Positions 17,863-27,545 of a stretch of DNA of 64,000 bases are shown here, in pieces; positions within the stretch are counted from its first letter, which is position 1, and every line of letters begins with the position of its first letter. The translations under genes were made by a program, and so were the position numbers. The DNA comes from Bacteroides sp. GM023. GTDB lineage: Bacteria; Bacteroidota; Bacteroidia; Bacteroidales; Bacteroidaceae. Under the pieces are notes generated by a model. That model did not search any database and was not told the origin of the DNA. It saw nothing but the letters and a program-made list of their open reading frames with translations. Location of the stretch: NCBI RefSeq assembly GCF_014750685.1, contig NZ_JAAXGE010000002.1:930001-994000 (forward strand). The letters are read 5' to 3'.

Positions 17863-17889
17863 TTTGTGCTTCCATGCTTCTTACATTTG
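17863..17889 (+). promoter_or_regulatory. promoter of the susC-led operon
   Basis: TACATTTG at 17882-17889 matches the Bacteroides -7 consensus TAnnTTTG at every fixed position. A TTTG at 17863-17866 could be the -33 element, but the spacer (15 bases) is shorter than the usual 19-21, which would suit an activator-dependent promoter. The SusC ATG is 55 bases downstream. Confidence 0.55.
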
Positions 17890-17943
17890 CAATGTTTTTA
17901 CTAAAAGTATTAATTATTTATTTAATCAAAAATCTGTTTATTT

Positions 17944-20900
17944 ATGAGAAACAAAGTTTGGTTATTGGCGTTAACTTTGTTAGTCGTGTATTCGGGCAGG
18001 ATCTCGGGAAATGATAATCATTCTCGATCAGCTTTGGTTGCACAACAAGTTAGCAAAAAAGTTGTGACCGGTGTCGTATCGGACGATATGGGCCCCGTGA
18101 TAGGTGCAACGGTCTCGGTGAAAGGAACCACAAACGGTGTAGTGACTGATTTGGACGGGAATTTCAAACTGACTGTGCCGGTAGGTGCTACTCTTGTGAT
18201 TTCCTTTATCGGCTATGAAGATAAGGAGATTGTTTATAAGGGAGAGTCTCAGTTAAACGTGAAATTGAGTGAAAATGTGACTGCCTTGGAAGAGGTGCAG
18301 GTCATTGCGTATGGTAGCACTAAAAAAGTGACTATCACAGGTGCTCTCTCATCGGTGAAATCGGATGAAATTATGAAATCTCCGGTTGGAAGTATCGCGA
18401 ATGCTCTTAGCGGAAAAGTGCCGGGTTTATCTAGCGTGCAGTCTAGTGGACAACCGGGTGCGGACGATGCGACGATATACGTACGTGGTGTTGGTTCTTT
18501 GTCTACTAATCTGTCTTCTCCTTTATGTCTGGTAGATGGTGTTGAGCGTTCTTTCTCTCAATTGGATCCCAATGAAGTAGAAGACATTACCGTGTTGAAA
18601 GATGCTTCGGCTACAGCTGTATTCGGAGTACGTGGTGCAAATGGTGTGATATTGGTGACTACCAAGCGCGGAAGTGAAGGTAAAGCAAAGGTTTCTTTTT
18701 CTACTAGCGCAGCCTTGCAGTTGCCTACCCGTATTCCCGATTTTGCTAACAGTTACGATTATGCAAACGCTTTTAATAATGCGCAGTTGCGTGATGGAGT
18801 TTTGGAGGAAAATTTGACGTTTACTCCCGAAATGCTGGAAGCTTTTCGTACACATAGCAATCCGATAATGTATGCTGATACGGACTGGGCAGATATGGTG
18901 ATTAAAAATTCGGCATGGCAGACACAACACAATTTTAATATATCAGGCGGTTCCAAGCGTGTTAAGTATTTTGCATCGTTAGGTATCTATACGCAAGATG
19001 GTCTTTTTAATATGTTTGATACGGGCGATTATGATTCCGGTTTCAAATATAATCGATACAATTACCGTGTCAATATGGATGTAGATGTAACGAAAACAAC
19101 ATCTATGAAGATTAATTTGGGCGGACGACTGACAGATAGGCGGGAACCCAATTATGACAATGGTAACAGTAAGACTGTGGAATATCTTTTTAGAGATGTT
19201 TATTGGACTCCGCCTTTTGCCGGACCGGGTATCGTGGATGGAAAATGGGTCACTCTCAATGAAACATTGTATGGAGGTTTTGGAAAAATATACGATGCTC
19301 TTAACTCTTATTACGGAAAAGGTTACAATACGACCGCTAATAATGTAATTAATTTCGACTTTTCTTTGCAGCAAAAACTGGATATGGTAACTAAAGGACT
19401 GAAAGCGCATATCAAAGGTGCGTATAATAGTGGAGCCACCATTAAGAAAAGACGTGAGGGACGTACAGCAAGATATGAAGCTTTTCCGGGTGAGGATGGG
19501 GAGATTTTATTAAAAAAGACTCAGGAAACAACTACATTATCATATGATGAAAGTACTGGTCAATCTCGTGATTGGTATCTGGAGGCTGCGTTGAACTATT
19601 CGCGTAAGTTCGGTCATCACAACGTGTCGGCTCTGGCTATGTACAATCAGTCGATGAAGTATTATTATTCCGATAAGCAGTTTCCCGGAATTCCTCGTAG
19701 TTACGTAGGACTTGTGGGACGTGCTACCTACGATTATAAGACTCGTTATATGGTGGATTTCAGTGTTGGCTATAATGGTTCCGAGAATTTTGCTGAAGGA
19801 AAACGTTTTGGATTTTTTCCTGCAGGTTCTGCCGGCTGGATTTTGTCCGAAGAAAAATTCATGTCACCTTTGAAGCCTTATCTTAGCTATATGAAAGTGC
19901 GTGCTTCTTATGGTATTGTGGGTAATGACAGGGTATCCGATGGTTCACGTTTCCTTTATTTGCCTGATTCCTATATTATCAGTTCAGGTAATTATGGATT
20001 CGGTTCATCCAATGATTATAAGTTACCCGGGGCTATCGAGTCCAAAATTGGTAATCCGAATGTAACTTGGGAAACGGCTTCTAAACAGAACTATGGTGTC
20101 GATATGCATTTCTTTGATGGTCATTTAAAAACCTCTTTTGACTATTTCGTTGAACATCGTAAAGACATCTTGCTTACTCGTAAGTTGGACCCGGGCTATT
20201 TGGCAGTGAAGTTACCTACAGTGAATATGGGTAAGGTAGACAATAAGGGTTTTGAAGTTACGGCCCGATGGGAAGATAAAATTCAGAATGTGAACTATTA
20301 TGTAGGCACAAGCTGGTCGTATGCAAAAAATAAGATAATTTTCCAAGATGAAATACCTCAACCCTATGAGTGGATGGAGCAAACCGGACGTCCTGTAGGG
20401 CAACAGTTCGGATACGTTACCGACGGCTTTTTCTCTCAAGAAGATGTAGAAAAGTATGCGGTTAATAAAGGTACGGAAGGAGGTATTCCCGATCATAATT
20501 TTTCACCTAAGGCAGGTGATGTGAAGTATAGGGATTTGAACGGCGATTACAAGATAGATGACAAAGATGTGGCTGCTATCGGATATCCTAAATATCCGTT
20601 GCTGACAGGTAACATGTCATTGGGATTTTCCTGGAATGGTCTTGATTTCAGTATGGTATGGTCCGGAGCATTCAAGACTTCTCGTCTGGTAAGTAGCTTT
20701 TATCGTGTTCCGTTTGATACGACAAACAATCGTGCTTTGTTGAGCTATATGATAAAGGATGCCTGGACACCGGAGAAAGGCAACTCTTCCACTGCTCCCG
20801 CCATTTCTTTCGGAGCTAGTAAGGCTAACAATTATAGAGATTCCGATTTATGGTTGCGTGATGCTTCTTACGTTCGTCTGAAAAATATAGAACTAGGGTA

Positions 20901-21078
20901 TTCTTTTCCTAAAAAACTGGTGAAGAAAATGCATTTGGGAACATTACGACTTTCGGTATCCGGATACAACTTGCTTACATTCGACGATATGGGATTCTGT
21001 GACCCGGAAAGTAATCCGGATGGTCAAGCTTATCCTTTGATAAAAGTGGTGAATTTCGGTTTGAAGGTAGGATTTTAA
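17944..21078 (+). CDS. SusC-like TonB-dependent transporter, first pair
   Basis: 1044 residues. Signal peptide, then a carboxypeptidase-regulatory-like domain (about 38-115: VVTGVVSDDMGPVIGATVSVKGTTNGVVTDLDGNF). Next come the TonB-box region and plug domain with the SusC signature LCLVDGVERSFSQLDPNEVEDITVLKDASATAVFGVRGANGVILVTTKRG, then a beta-barrel ending VVNFGLKVGF. It imports glycan fragments across the outer membrane. It is the first gene of a run to 35127 with gaps of 11-93 bases, preceded by a promoter and a putative HTCS site. Its partner SusD starts 15 bases after the stop. Confidence 0.95.
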   Translation: MRNKVWLLALTLLVVYSGRISGNDNHSRSALVAQQVSKKVVTGVVSDDMGPVIGATVSVKGTTNGVVTDLDGNFKLTVPVGATLVISFIGYEDKEIVYKGESQLNVKLSENVTALEEVQVIAYGSTKKVTITGALSSVKSDEIMKSPVGSIANALSGKVPGLSSVQSSGQPGADDATIYVRGVGSLSTNLSSPLCLVDGVERSFSQLDPNEVEDITVLKDASATAVFGVRGANGVILVTTKRGSEGKAKVSFSTSAALQLPTRIPDFANSYDYANAFNNAQLRDGVLEENLTFTPEMLEAFRTHSNPIMYADTDWADMVIKNSAWQTQHNFNISGGSKRVKYFASLGIYTQDGLFNMFDTGDYDSGFKYNRYNYRVNMDVDVTKTTSMKINLGGRLTDRREPNYDNGNSKTVEYLFRDVYWTPPFAGPGIVDGKWVTLNETLYGGFGKIYDALNSYYGKGYNTTANNVINFDFSLQQKLDMVTKGLKAHIKGAYNSGATIKKRREGRTARYEAFPGEDGEILLKKTQETTTLSYDESTGQSRDWYLEAALNYSRKFGHHNVSALAMYNQSMKYYYSDKQFPGIPRSYVGLVGRATYDYKTRYMVDFSVGYNGSENFAEGKRFGFFPAGSAGWILSEEKFMSPLKPYLSYMKVRASYGIVGNDRVSDGSRFLYLPDSYIISSGNYGFGSSNDYKLPGAIESKIGNPNVTWETASKQNYGVDMHFFDGHLKTSFDYFVEHRKDILLTRKLDPGYLAVKLPTVNMGKVDNKGFEVTARWEDKIQNVNYYVGTSWSYAKNKIIFQDEIPQPYEWMEQTGRPVGQQFGYVTDGFFSQEDVEKYAVNKGTEGGIPDHNFSPKAGDVKYRDLNGDYKIDDKDVAAIGYPKYPLLTGNMSLGFSWNGLDFSMVWSGAFKTSRLVSSFYRVPFDTTNNRALLSYMIKDAWTPEKGNSSTAPAISFGASKANNYRDSDLWLRDASYVRLKNIELGYSFPKKLVKKMHLGTLRLSVSGYNLLTFDDMGFCDPESNPDGQAYPLIKVVNFGLKVGF

Positions 21079-21093
21079 TAAAAGAAAAAGATT

Positions 21094-22953
21094 ATGAAAC
21101 AGATAAAGAGACACTTCCATGTCATAATAGTAATGTTGGGACTGATAACGACGATCTCTTGTGAAGATTTAGCATTTGGAGATAAATTCCTGCAAAAGCC
21201 GCCCAGCACGGATGTGACGATTGATACGGTTTTTTCTACTGCCGAATATGCGCGTAGAGTTTTATGGTATACTTATCAGTATCTTCCTTACGGACTGGAA
21301 ACAACCGGATATTGGACAACAATGTATTTGTCTAATATCGAAGCTTTGACAGATTTATGTCAGTCTAGTATTTATTATTCCGGAGCGAATACAGTGTATT
21401 ATACGGGAGATTATAATGCGAGCAAAGAAAATGCTCCTCGTGTTTTGAAAACCAGTGCTACTAAACTTCGTTTTAATGATAGTGAGAGTCACATGTGGGC
21501 AGCCATTCGGCACGCTTGGCTTGTTGTGGAGAATATTGATCGTGTTCCAGATATGGATCCGGCAGAAAAAGAACGTTTGAAGGCGGAAGCCAAGACGATT
21601 GTAGCGATTTACTATACGCATATGTTACGCCATTATGGTGCTTTACCTATTGTGGATAAAGTTATTGCACCTGATGAAGCAAGTTTTCCTGCCAGAGCTA
21701 CTTTGGATGATACTGTGAAGTTTATTCTTCGTATTTTGCAAGAAGCTATTGATTGCCCGCATTTCCCATGGAACATTTCTCCTTCCGATTTAGCCAACTG
21801 GGACGGGCGAATCACTAAAGCAGGGGCCATGGGATTGAAAGCCAGACTACTGCTTTTTGTGGCAAGTCCTCTGTTCAATAATGAGGAACCTTATTATCCG
21901 GGCGAAGCTACAGATCATAAAATGACATGGTTTGGTGATTATGACCATGAGCGTTGGGGGGCTGCAGTTAAAGCTTGTGAAGATTTCTTTAGGGCTTTGG
22001 ACGAAAATCATTTTTATAAATTGGTGGAGAAGGATGACGTTACTCCGAATGAATATCGTTACGCGTTTCGTGCCGCTTATTTCGATCGTGGAACCACTGA
22101 AACTTTAATTCCCGTTCACCGGAATATATATAAGGCTAATAGCAATTCATTACCGAATCAAGCAATCCGCTGGGGAGCCTATAATCCGACAAAGGAGTAT
22201 TTTGATATGTTTCAAACAGCGGATGGTGAGGATTTTGACTGGAACAATGAAGAACATCGCCGGAATCCTTTTGTCAATAGAGATCCGCGTTTAAGCGAAA
22301 CATTTATTTTGGATGGAGATATATTTCAGGGTAGAACAGCTGGAGTTACTGATGAAAATCCGGCGGATAAGGTTAATTATCCAAAAGGTCGAGATTGGGG
22401 AGTTGGTCAGGTAACTGTTAAAAGTTTGTTAACTGGCGTTTCTTGTCGCAAATGGGGACTGGACCGTGCCGGTGAATATAACAATCACGTGATTCAATGG
22501 CCTCATTTGCGTATTGCCGAGCTCTATCTTAGTTATGCCGAAGCTTTGAATGAATACCATAAAGCTCCTAATGATTTGGCCTACTTTTATGTGAATAAAG
22601 TGCGTGAACGCGTAGGAATGAAAGGGCTGAAAAGGGGGTTGAACCGAGAACAATTCAGAGCTGCCGTACTTCGCGAACGTGCTTGTGAATTCGGTTTTGA
22701 AGAGGTTCGTTATTTCGACCTGATTCGTTGGAGAATGGATGAGAAATTCTCTACACCTCTGCATGGATTGCATGTTTATAAAAATAAAAATGACCAGTCC
22801 TATATATGTGAAGAGTTTCCTCTGTTGGGAACCGAAGGCAGCCGTTATTGGTGGGAGCCCGGAAACTATTCACGTAAATGGTATTTGAGCGCTTTCCCTC
22901 AAAACGAAGTAAACAAAGGGTATGGCTTGGTACAAAATCCGGGTTGGGAATAA
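21094..22953 (+). CDS. SusD-like surface glycan-binding lipoprotein, first pair
   Basis: 619 residues, long for the family. Lipoprotein signal with lipobox TISCED; then PSTDVTIDTVFSTAEYARRVLWYTYQYLPYG and helical repeats (ERLKAEAKTIVAIYYTHMLRHYGALPIVDK). The SusD C-terminus follows: LRIAELYLSYAEALNEY, FYVNKVRERVGM, LRERACEFGFEEVRYFDLIRWRM and the final QNPGWE. It pairs with the SusC immediately upstream and captures polysaccharide at the cell surface. Specificity cannot be read from the sequence. Confidence 0.94.
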   Translation: MKQIKRHFHVIIVMLGLITTISCEDLAFGDKFLQKPPSTDVTIDTVFSTAEYARRVLWYTYQYLPYGLETTGYWTTMYLSNIEALTDLCQSSIYYSGANTVYYTGDYNASKENAPRVLKTSATKLRFNDSESHMWAAIRHAWLVVENIDRVPDMDPAEKERLKAEAKTIVAIYYTHMLRHYGALPIVDKVIAPDEASFPARATLDDTVKFILRILQEAIDCPHFPWNISPSDLANWDGRITKAGAMGLKARLLLFVASPLFNNEEPYYPGEATDHKMTWFGDYDHERWGAAVKACEDFFRALDENHFYKLVEKDDVTPNEYRYAFRAAYFDRGTTETLIPVHRNIYKANSNSLPNQAIRWGAYNPTKEYFDMFQTADGEDFDWNNEEHRRNPFVNRDPRLSETFILDGDIFQGRTAGVTDENPADKVNYPKGRDWGVGQVTVKSLLTGVSCRKWGLDRAGEYNNHVIQWPHLRIAELYLSYAEALNEYHKAPNDLAYFYVNKVRERVGMKGLKRGLNREQFRAAVLRERACEFGFEEVRYFDLIRWRMDEKFSTPLHGLHVYKNKNDQSYICEEFPLLGTEGSRYWWEPGNYSRKWYLSAFPQNEVNKGYGLVQNPGWE

Positions 22954-22971
22954 AATTTATGAAAAACATAG

Positions 22972-25758
22972 ATGAAAAATAATATGAGTAAAAAACTTAA
23001 TATAATATTGGCCGGTATGTTTTGTTCTGCGAGTGTAATGGCGCAAACAGATACATTGACGGCTCACAGGGATAATGTGACTGTGGATTTCGGACGGAAT
23101 ATCGTTCACGATATGAAAGAAGCGACCGGTGCTGTTTCTGTGGTTGGCAGCGGAACGCTTTCTCATAAAAGAAGTATTAATCCCGGCAATCAATTGTTCG
23201 GAACATTGCCTGGCTTGCAAGTATTACAAAACTCCGGTGCAGCATGGGAGGACGGTCCTGCCATGTATATACGAGGGCTGGGCACAACGAACTCTAAGAA
23301 TCCGCTGGTGTTGGTGGATGGTTTCGAGCGTTCTATCAAGGAATTGTCATCAGAAGAAATAGAGTCAGTCAGTGTGCTAAAGGATGCTGTGGCTACAAGT
23401 ATATATGGTATTCGGGGAGCCAACGGGGTGATTCTCGTAAAGACCAAACGTGGTTCCATGACGGCTCCTCAGATTGATTTCTCATATGAGTTTAATGTCG
23501 CTACGCCGAATCGTTTGCCGGACTTTGCAGATGGTTATACATACGCGTCGGCACTCAATGAAGCCTTGGTAAACGATGGTTCGCTTCCACGTTATTCTAC
23601 TGCAGAGCTTGATGCGTTCAAGAATCAGACTTATCCGCTGTTCTATCCCAATGTAGACTGGATGGATGAGGCTTTGCGAGGTGCCAGCTACGGTGATAAT
23701 GTCTCTTTCTCCGCTAGGGGAGGCGGTAAATTTGTCCGTTATTATACGATGTTGAACTTTTTGGATAATCGTGGTATTTTGCAACCGACGGGCGACAATG
23801 ACGGATATTCAACACAACTTAAATATTCCCGGTTGAATATTCGTACCAACTTAGATATTGAAGTTTCACCTACTACTACCGTACAATTGAACTTGCTCGG
23901 AAACTTTACTGAGCACAATCGTCCCGGAACAACATCCGATGATTTGTTTGATATGCTATATCAGACACCTTCCGGTGCTTTTCCAATAAAGACAGAAAAA
24001 GGAATCTGGGGAGGTACTACCGTGTATGGAAACAATCCGATAGCTGCCATTTCTGCCAAAGGGTATGCACGTTCACAAACTCGTGCGTTATTTGCTGACA
24101 TACATTTGAAACAGGATTTCTCTTTCTTGTTGCCCGGATTATCAGCCGGTTTTAAAGTAGCTTTGGATAATTCGGCCTCTTATTGGGACAGCAATACGAA
24201 GAATTACGCTTATGGTTCGGCTTCAATCGACATGACAACGGGAGCAAAAACATTCAAAGAACTTCGTAAAGAAGGTACACTTGCCTTCTCAAAGAGTGTC
24301 GGTTCTGTATTAACGCATTTTAATTTAGAGGCTTATGCCAATTATATGAAGAATTTCGGGAAGCATGCTCTGAACGCCACTTTCATGTATGCCATGGATA
24401 AAACGAATTCGAAAGGAAGGAATACCGGGCGTGCTTTCATGGATGTAATCGGACAAGTTCATTACACATATAATAATCGTTACTTGGTAGATTTTTCTCT
24501 CTCCGGTTCTGCTTCCAGTATTCTTGACCCGGACAAACGTTGGGGTATATTTCCCGCTATAGGTGCCGGCTGGATATTGTCGGAAGAGGACTTTTTGAAA
24601 CAAGATTGGCTGAATTTCTTGAAATTGAGAGCTTCTTATGGTGTATCGGGACGTGCTGATTATGGCGTCAATTTGTTCCGCGATATTTACGGTGGTGGAA
24701 ATTCATATTATTTCAAGGATTCTCCGACTTCGATGTCGGGCATGAAACTTAATCAGTTAGCTATAGATGGTTTCACTTACGAAAAGTCTCATAAACTGAA
24801 TGTGGGGATTGACTTCAAAGCATGGAACAAACTTTCGTTGTCATTGGATGCTTTTTATGACCATCGTACGGATATTTTAGTGGAAGGCGGAAATGCGATT
24901 TCTTCGGTATTTGGAGTTTCTGTTCCAAAGCTAAATAATGGTGTGGTAGATAACAGAGGCATTGAAGCTTCTCTTGGTTGGGATGATAAAGTCTCGGATT
25001 TCTCTTATCACTTGGGAGGGCAATTCTCGTTTGTACGCAATAAGATTATTAATCAGAATGAAGAATATCGCCCGTATGATTATCAGAAACGCACCGGAGG
25101 TTCTTTGGGACAGATTTTTGGTTATGAGGTAACAGGTATTTATCAGTCTCAGGAAGAAATTGATAATCGTGAAGTGAAACAATATCTAGGGGATGTACGT
25201 CCGGGTGACTTGATGTTCAAGGATCAGAATGGAGATAAAAGAATTGATACATACGATCAGGTAGCGTTGGGATATAATTCTGTTTGTCCGGAAATCTATT
25301 ATTCGCTTGACTTGGGCGCTGAATACAAAGGTATAGGTGTTTATGCATTGTTCCAGGGAGTTGGCAATTATAGTGAGATACTGGATACTCGTAGTGTATA
25401 TCGTCCGATAGTCAGTAATAATACCATATCCGATTATTATTATAAGAATCGTTGGAGTGAGACAAATCCTTCCGGAACACTTCCCCGGTTGAGCTATTCG
25501 GGCTCTCCCAATAACTATAATAACAACTCGTTGTGGGTGGCCGATGCTTCTTATCTGAAGTTGAGAACGTTGGAACTGTATTATAAACTTCCGTCTAATT
25601 TGATGAAGAAAACTAAATTCCTGGGTGGGGCGAAAGTCTTTATGCGTGCACACGATCTTTTCTGTATTGATAGCATTGATATCCAAGATCCGGAAGCTGT
25701 GGGTGCTGTCCATCCTACCATGACTCAATATACATTCGGGTTTAATTTGTCTTTTTAA
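22972..25758 (+). CDS. SusC-like TonB-dependent transporter, second pair, lacking the N-terminal regulatory-like domain
   Basis: 928 residues, about 115 shorter than the first SusC. After the signal peptide (IILAGMFCSASVMAQ) it goes almost directly into the plug domain. The usual carboxypeptidase-regulatory-like domain is missing. The SusC signature is intact (LVLVDGFERSIKELSSEEIESVSVLKDAVATSIYGIRGANGVILVKTKRG) and the barrel ends FGFNLSF. Starts at 22972 and 22984 are both possible. Two SusC/SusD pairs in one operon suggest import of two sizes or forms of the glycan. Confidence 0.93.
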   Translation: MKNNMSKKLNIILAGMFCSASVMAQTDTLTAHRDNVTVDFGRNIVHDMKEATGAVSVVGSGTLSHKRSINPGNQLFGTLPGLQVLQNSGAAWEDGPAMYIRGLGTTNSKNPLVLVDGFERSIKELSSEEIESVSVLKDAVATSIYGIRGANGVILVKTKRGSMTAPQIDFSYEFNVATPNRLPDFADGYTYASALNEALVNDGSLPRYSTAELDAFKNQTYPLFYPNVDWMDEALRGASYGDNVSFSARGGGKFVRYYTMLNFLDNRGILQPTGDNDGYSTQLKYSRLNIRTNLDIEVSPTTTVQLNLLGNFTEHNRPGTTSDDLFDMLYQTPSGAFPIKTEKGIWGGTTVYGNNPIAAISAKGYARSQTRALFADIHLKQDFSFLLPGLSAGFKVALDNSASYWDSNTKNYAYGSASIDMTTGAKTFKELRKEGTLAFSKSVGSVLTHFNLEAYANYMKNFGKHALNATFMYAMDKTNSKGRNTGRAFMDVIGQVHYTYNNRYLVDFSLSGSASSILDPDKRWGIFPAIGAGWILSEEDFLKQDWLNFLKLRASYGVSGRADYGVNLFRDIYGGGNSYYFKDSPTSMSGMKLNQLAIDGFTYEKSHKLNVGIDFKAWNKLSLSLDAFYDHRTDILVEGGNAISSVFGVSVPKLNNGVVDNRGIEASLGWDDKVSDFSYHLGGQFSFVRNKIINQNEEYRPYDYQKRTGGSLGQIFGYEVTGIYQSQEEIDNREVKQYLGDVRPGDLMFKDQNGDKRIDTYDQVALGYNSVCPEIYYSLDLGAEYKGIGVYALFQGVGNYSEILDTRSVYRPIVSNNTISDYYYKNRWSETNPSGTLPRLSYSGSPNNYNNNSLWVADASYLKLRTLELYYKLPSNLMKKTKFLGGAKVFMRAHDLFCIDSIDIQDPEAVGAVHPTMTQYTFGFNLSF

Positions 25759-25769
25759 AAAATGATCAT

Positions 25770-27452
25770 ATGAAATTAATAAATAAATATATAACATTAC
25801 TCTTGTCATTAAGTCTATTTACGGCTTGTGATTTCATGGATTGTGACGAATCGGACAACTATTCTTTGGAACAAATCGAAGAAAGTTATGCACGAGTAAA
25901 GCAATTTGTGACGAATGTTTACAGTTATTTGCCGAGTAATTTTTGTAATCTTGACGGAGCTATGCAGGATGCGGCTACGGATGATGCAATTCATGTGTAT
26001 GAAAGCTCAGGCATTCAGCGTTTTGTCAATGGAACATGGTCAGCCAACTACACGGTGGATGATAAGTATGCTCACTATTATGATGGTATACATGATGCAA
26101 ACTTCTTTCTGGAAAACTTAACCAATTTGAAATTTGAAGATTGGCAGTATGGCGATGATTATGAAAATTGGATGAAAGAGTATGCGAACTTTGAATATGA
26201 AGTTCGTTTCTTACGCGCTTTCTTCTATTTTGAGTTAGTAAAGCGTTATCAGAATGTTCCGTTGATAGAAAAAGTATTGACTATGCAGGAGGCAAACAAT
26301 GTCGAACAAATGTCATCTGATGTAATTTTTAAATTTATTATATCCGAATGTACGGAAGCCGCCAAAGTGTTACCGACTACCTATGCGGGATATAAGGAAA
26401 AGGAGACCGGACGTATTACCAAAGGAGCGGCTTTGGCTTTGAAAGCCCGTGCAGCTTTATATGCAGCAAGTCGTTTATTTAATCCGAATGGTGATAAGGA
26501 CAAGTGGATTGCGGCGGCAGAAGCGGCTTATGAAATTATCGGTGATCAAACCGCTTTGGGGTATGGATTGGATAAGAATTTTTCCAATTTATTTGGTCCG
26601 GAGAATAATAAGAGTAAAGAGGTAATCCTTGTGCGTCCTACCGGAAGTAACAACTCTTTTGAAGCTGCGAATTTCCCTATGGGAGTAAAGGGGGGAAAGA
26701 CTTCCACTTGCCCGACGGAAAATCTTGCAAGCGCGTTTGAAATGAAGACTGGAATTCCTTTTGACTGGAACGACGAGAACATGAGAAAGAATCCTTATGA
26801 GAAAAGAGATCCTCGTTTTTATATGACGATTGTTCACAATAACATGAAATGGCCAGCTGATAAAAACGTAGAGATATGGGAAGGAGGAGCAAATGGTCTT
26901 CCGCTCCCTAATGCCACCTCTACTGGTTATTATCTTTGTAAATATGTGAATAAGTCTATCAGCTTTGAACCAGGTGCTCCTACAGCGCAAGCTCATCACA
27001 ACTGGGTGTTGTTCCGATATGCGGAAGTATTGCTGAACTATGCCGAGGCTATGGTCAATGCTTATGGTGAAAACGGTTTGGAATATACAACAGAGAAATG
27101 TGGGATGACGGCTTTACAGGCTGTAAATCGTGTACGTAACAGAGAAGGGGTGAAAATGCCCGCTCTTCCTGCCACGTTGTCTCCTGACGAGTTCTTGAAG
27201 CGATTGAAGAATGAGCGCAGAGTAGAACTGGCTTTTGAAGGACATCGCTTTTGGGATGTTCGCCGTTGGAAAGAACTTGATGAGACGGAAAATATTTACG
27301 GTGTGAAGGTGACGAAGGCCGGAGCAGAAATGAATTATGAGAAGAGCCGGATAAATACGAATGTGGTTGAAGATAGAATGTATTTTTATCCGATAGCTAA
27401 TACTGAACTTTTCAAGAATAAGAAGTTGGTTCAAAATCCGGGCTGGGAATAA
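25770..27452 (+). CDS. SusD-like surface glycan-binding lipoprotein, second pair
   Basis: 560 residues. Lipoprotein signal with lipobox TACDFMDC, then the SusD fold: ARVKQFVTNVYSYLPSNF, EVRFLRAFFYFELVKRYQNVPLIEKVL, GRITKGAALALKARAALYAASRLF, FRYAEVLLNYAEAMVNAYG and NERRVELAFEGHRFWDVRRWKEL, ending VQNPGWE. It starts 11 bases after the second SusC. The first 23 bases match the SusD gene at 162, although the proteins diverge afterwards. The gap to the GH16 gene contains a hairpin at 27480. Confidence 0.94.
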   Translation: MKLINKYITLLLSLSLFTACDFMDCDESDNYSLEQIEESYARVKQFVTNVYSYLPSNFCNLDGAMQDAATDDAIHVYESSGIQRFVNGTWSANYTVDDKYAHYYDGIHDANFFLENLTNLKFEDWQYGDDYENWMKEYANFEYEVRFLRAFFYFELVKRYQNVPLIEKVLTMQEANNVEQMSSDVIFKFIISECTEAAKVLPTTYAGYKEKETGRITKGAALALKARAALYAASRLFNPNGDKDKWIAAAEAAYEIIGDQTALGYGLDKNFSNLFGPENNKSKEVILVRPTGSNNSFEAANFPMGVKGGKTSTCPTENLASAFEMKTGIPFDWNDENMRKNPYEKRDPRFYMTIVHNNMKWPADKNVEIWEGGANGLPLPNATSTGYYLCKYVNKSISFEPGAPTAQAHHNWVLFRYAEVLLNYAEAMVNAYGENGLEYTTEKCGMTALQAVNRVRNREGVKMPALPATLSPDEFLKRLKNERRVELAFEGHRFWDVRRWKELDETENIYGVKVTKAGAEMNYEKSRINTNVVEDRMYFYPIANTELFKNKKLVQNPGWE

Positions 27453-27479
27453 TGGTATATCAACTGGTTTAAGGGATAG

Positions 27480-27515
27480 CAGGTCGCTATATCTTCTTTG
27501 TAAGAAAGCGGCCTG
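27480..27515 (+). promoter_or_regulatory. intercistronic hairpin between susD and GH16
   Basis: CAGGTCGC (27480-27487) pairs with GCGGCCTG (27508-27515) with one G-U or mismatch, and an inner TCTT/AAGA pairing shortens the loop. It lies in the 93-base gap between SusD and GH16, the largest gap in the operon. There is no T-tract on the plus strand, so it may stabilise the susCD part of the mRNA or attenuate the enzyme genes rather than terminate. Confidence 0.5.
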
Positions 27516-27545
27516 TTATTAAAAAAGTAAAACTTAAAAAGAATA

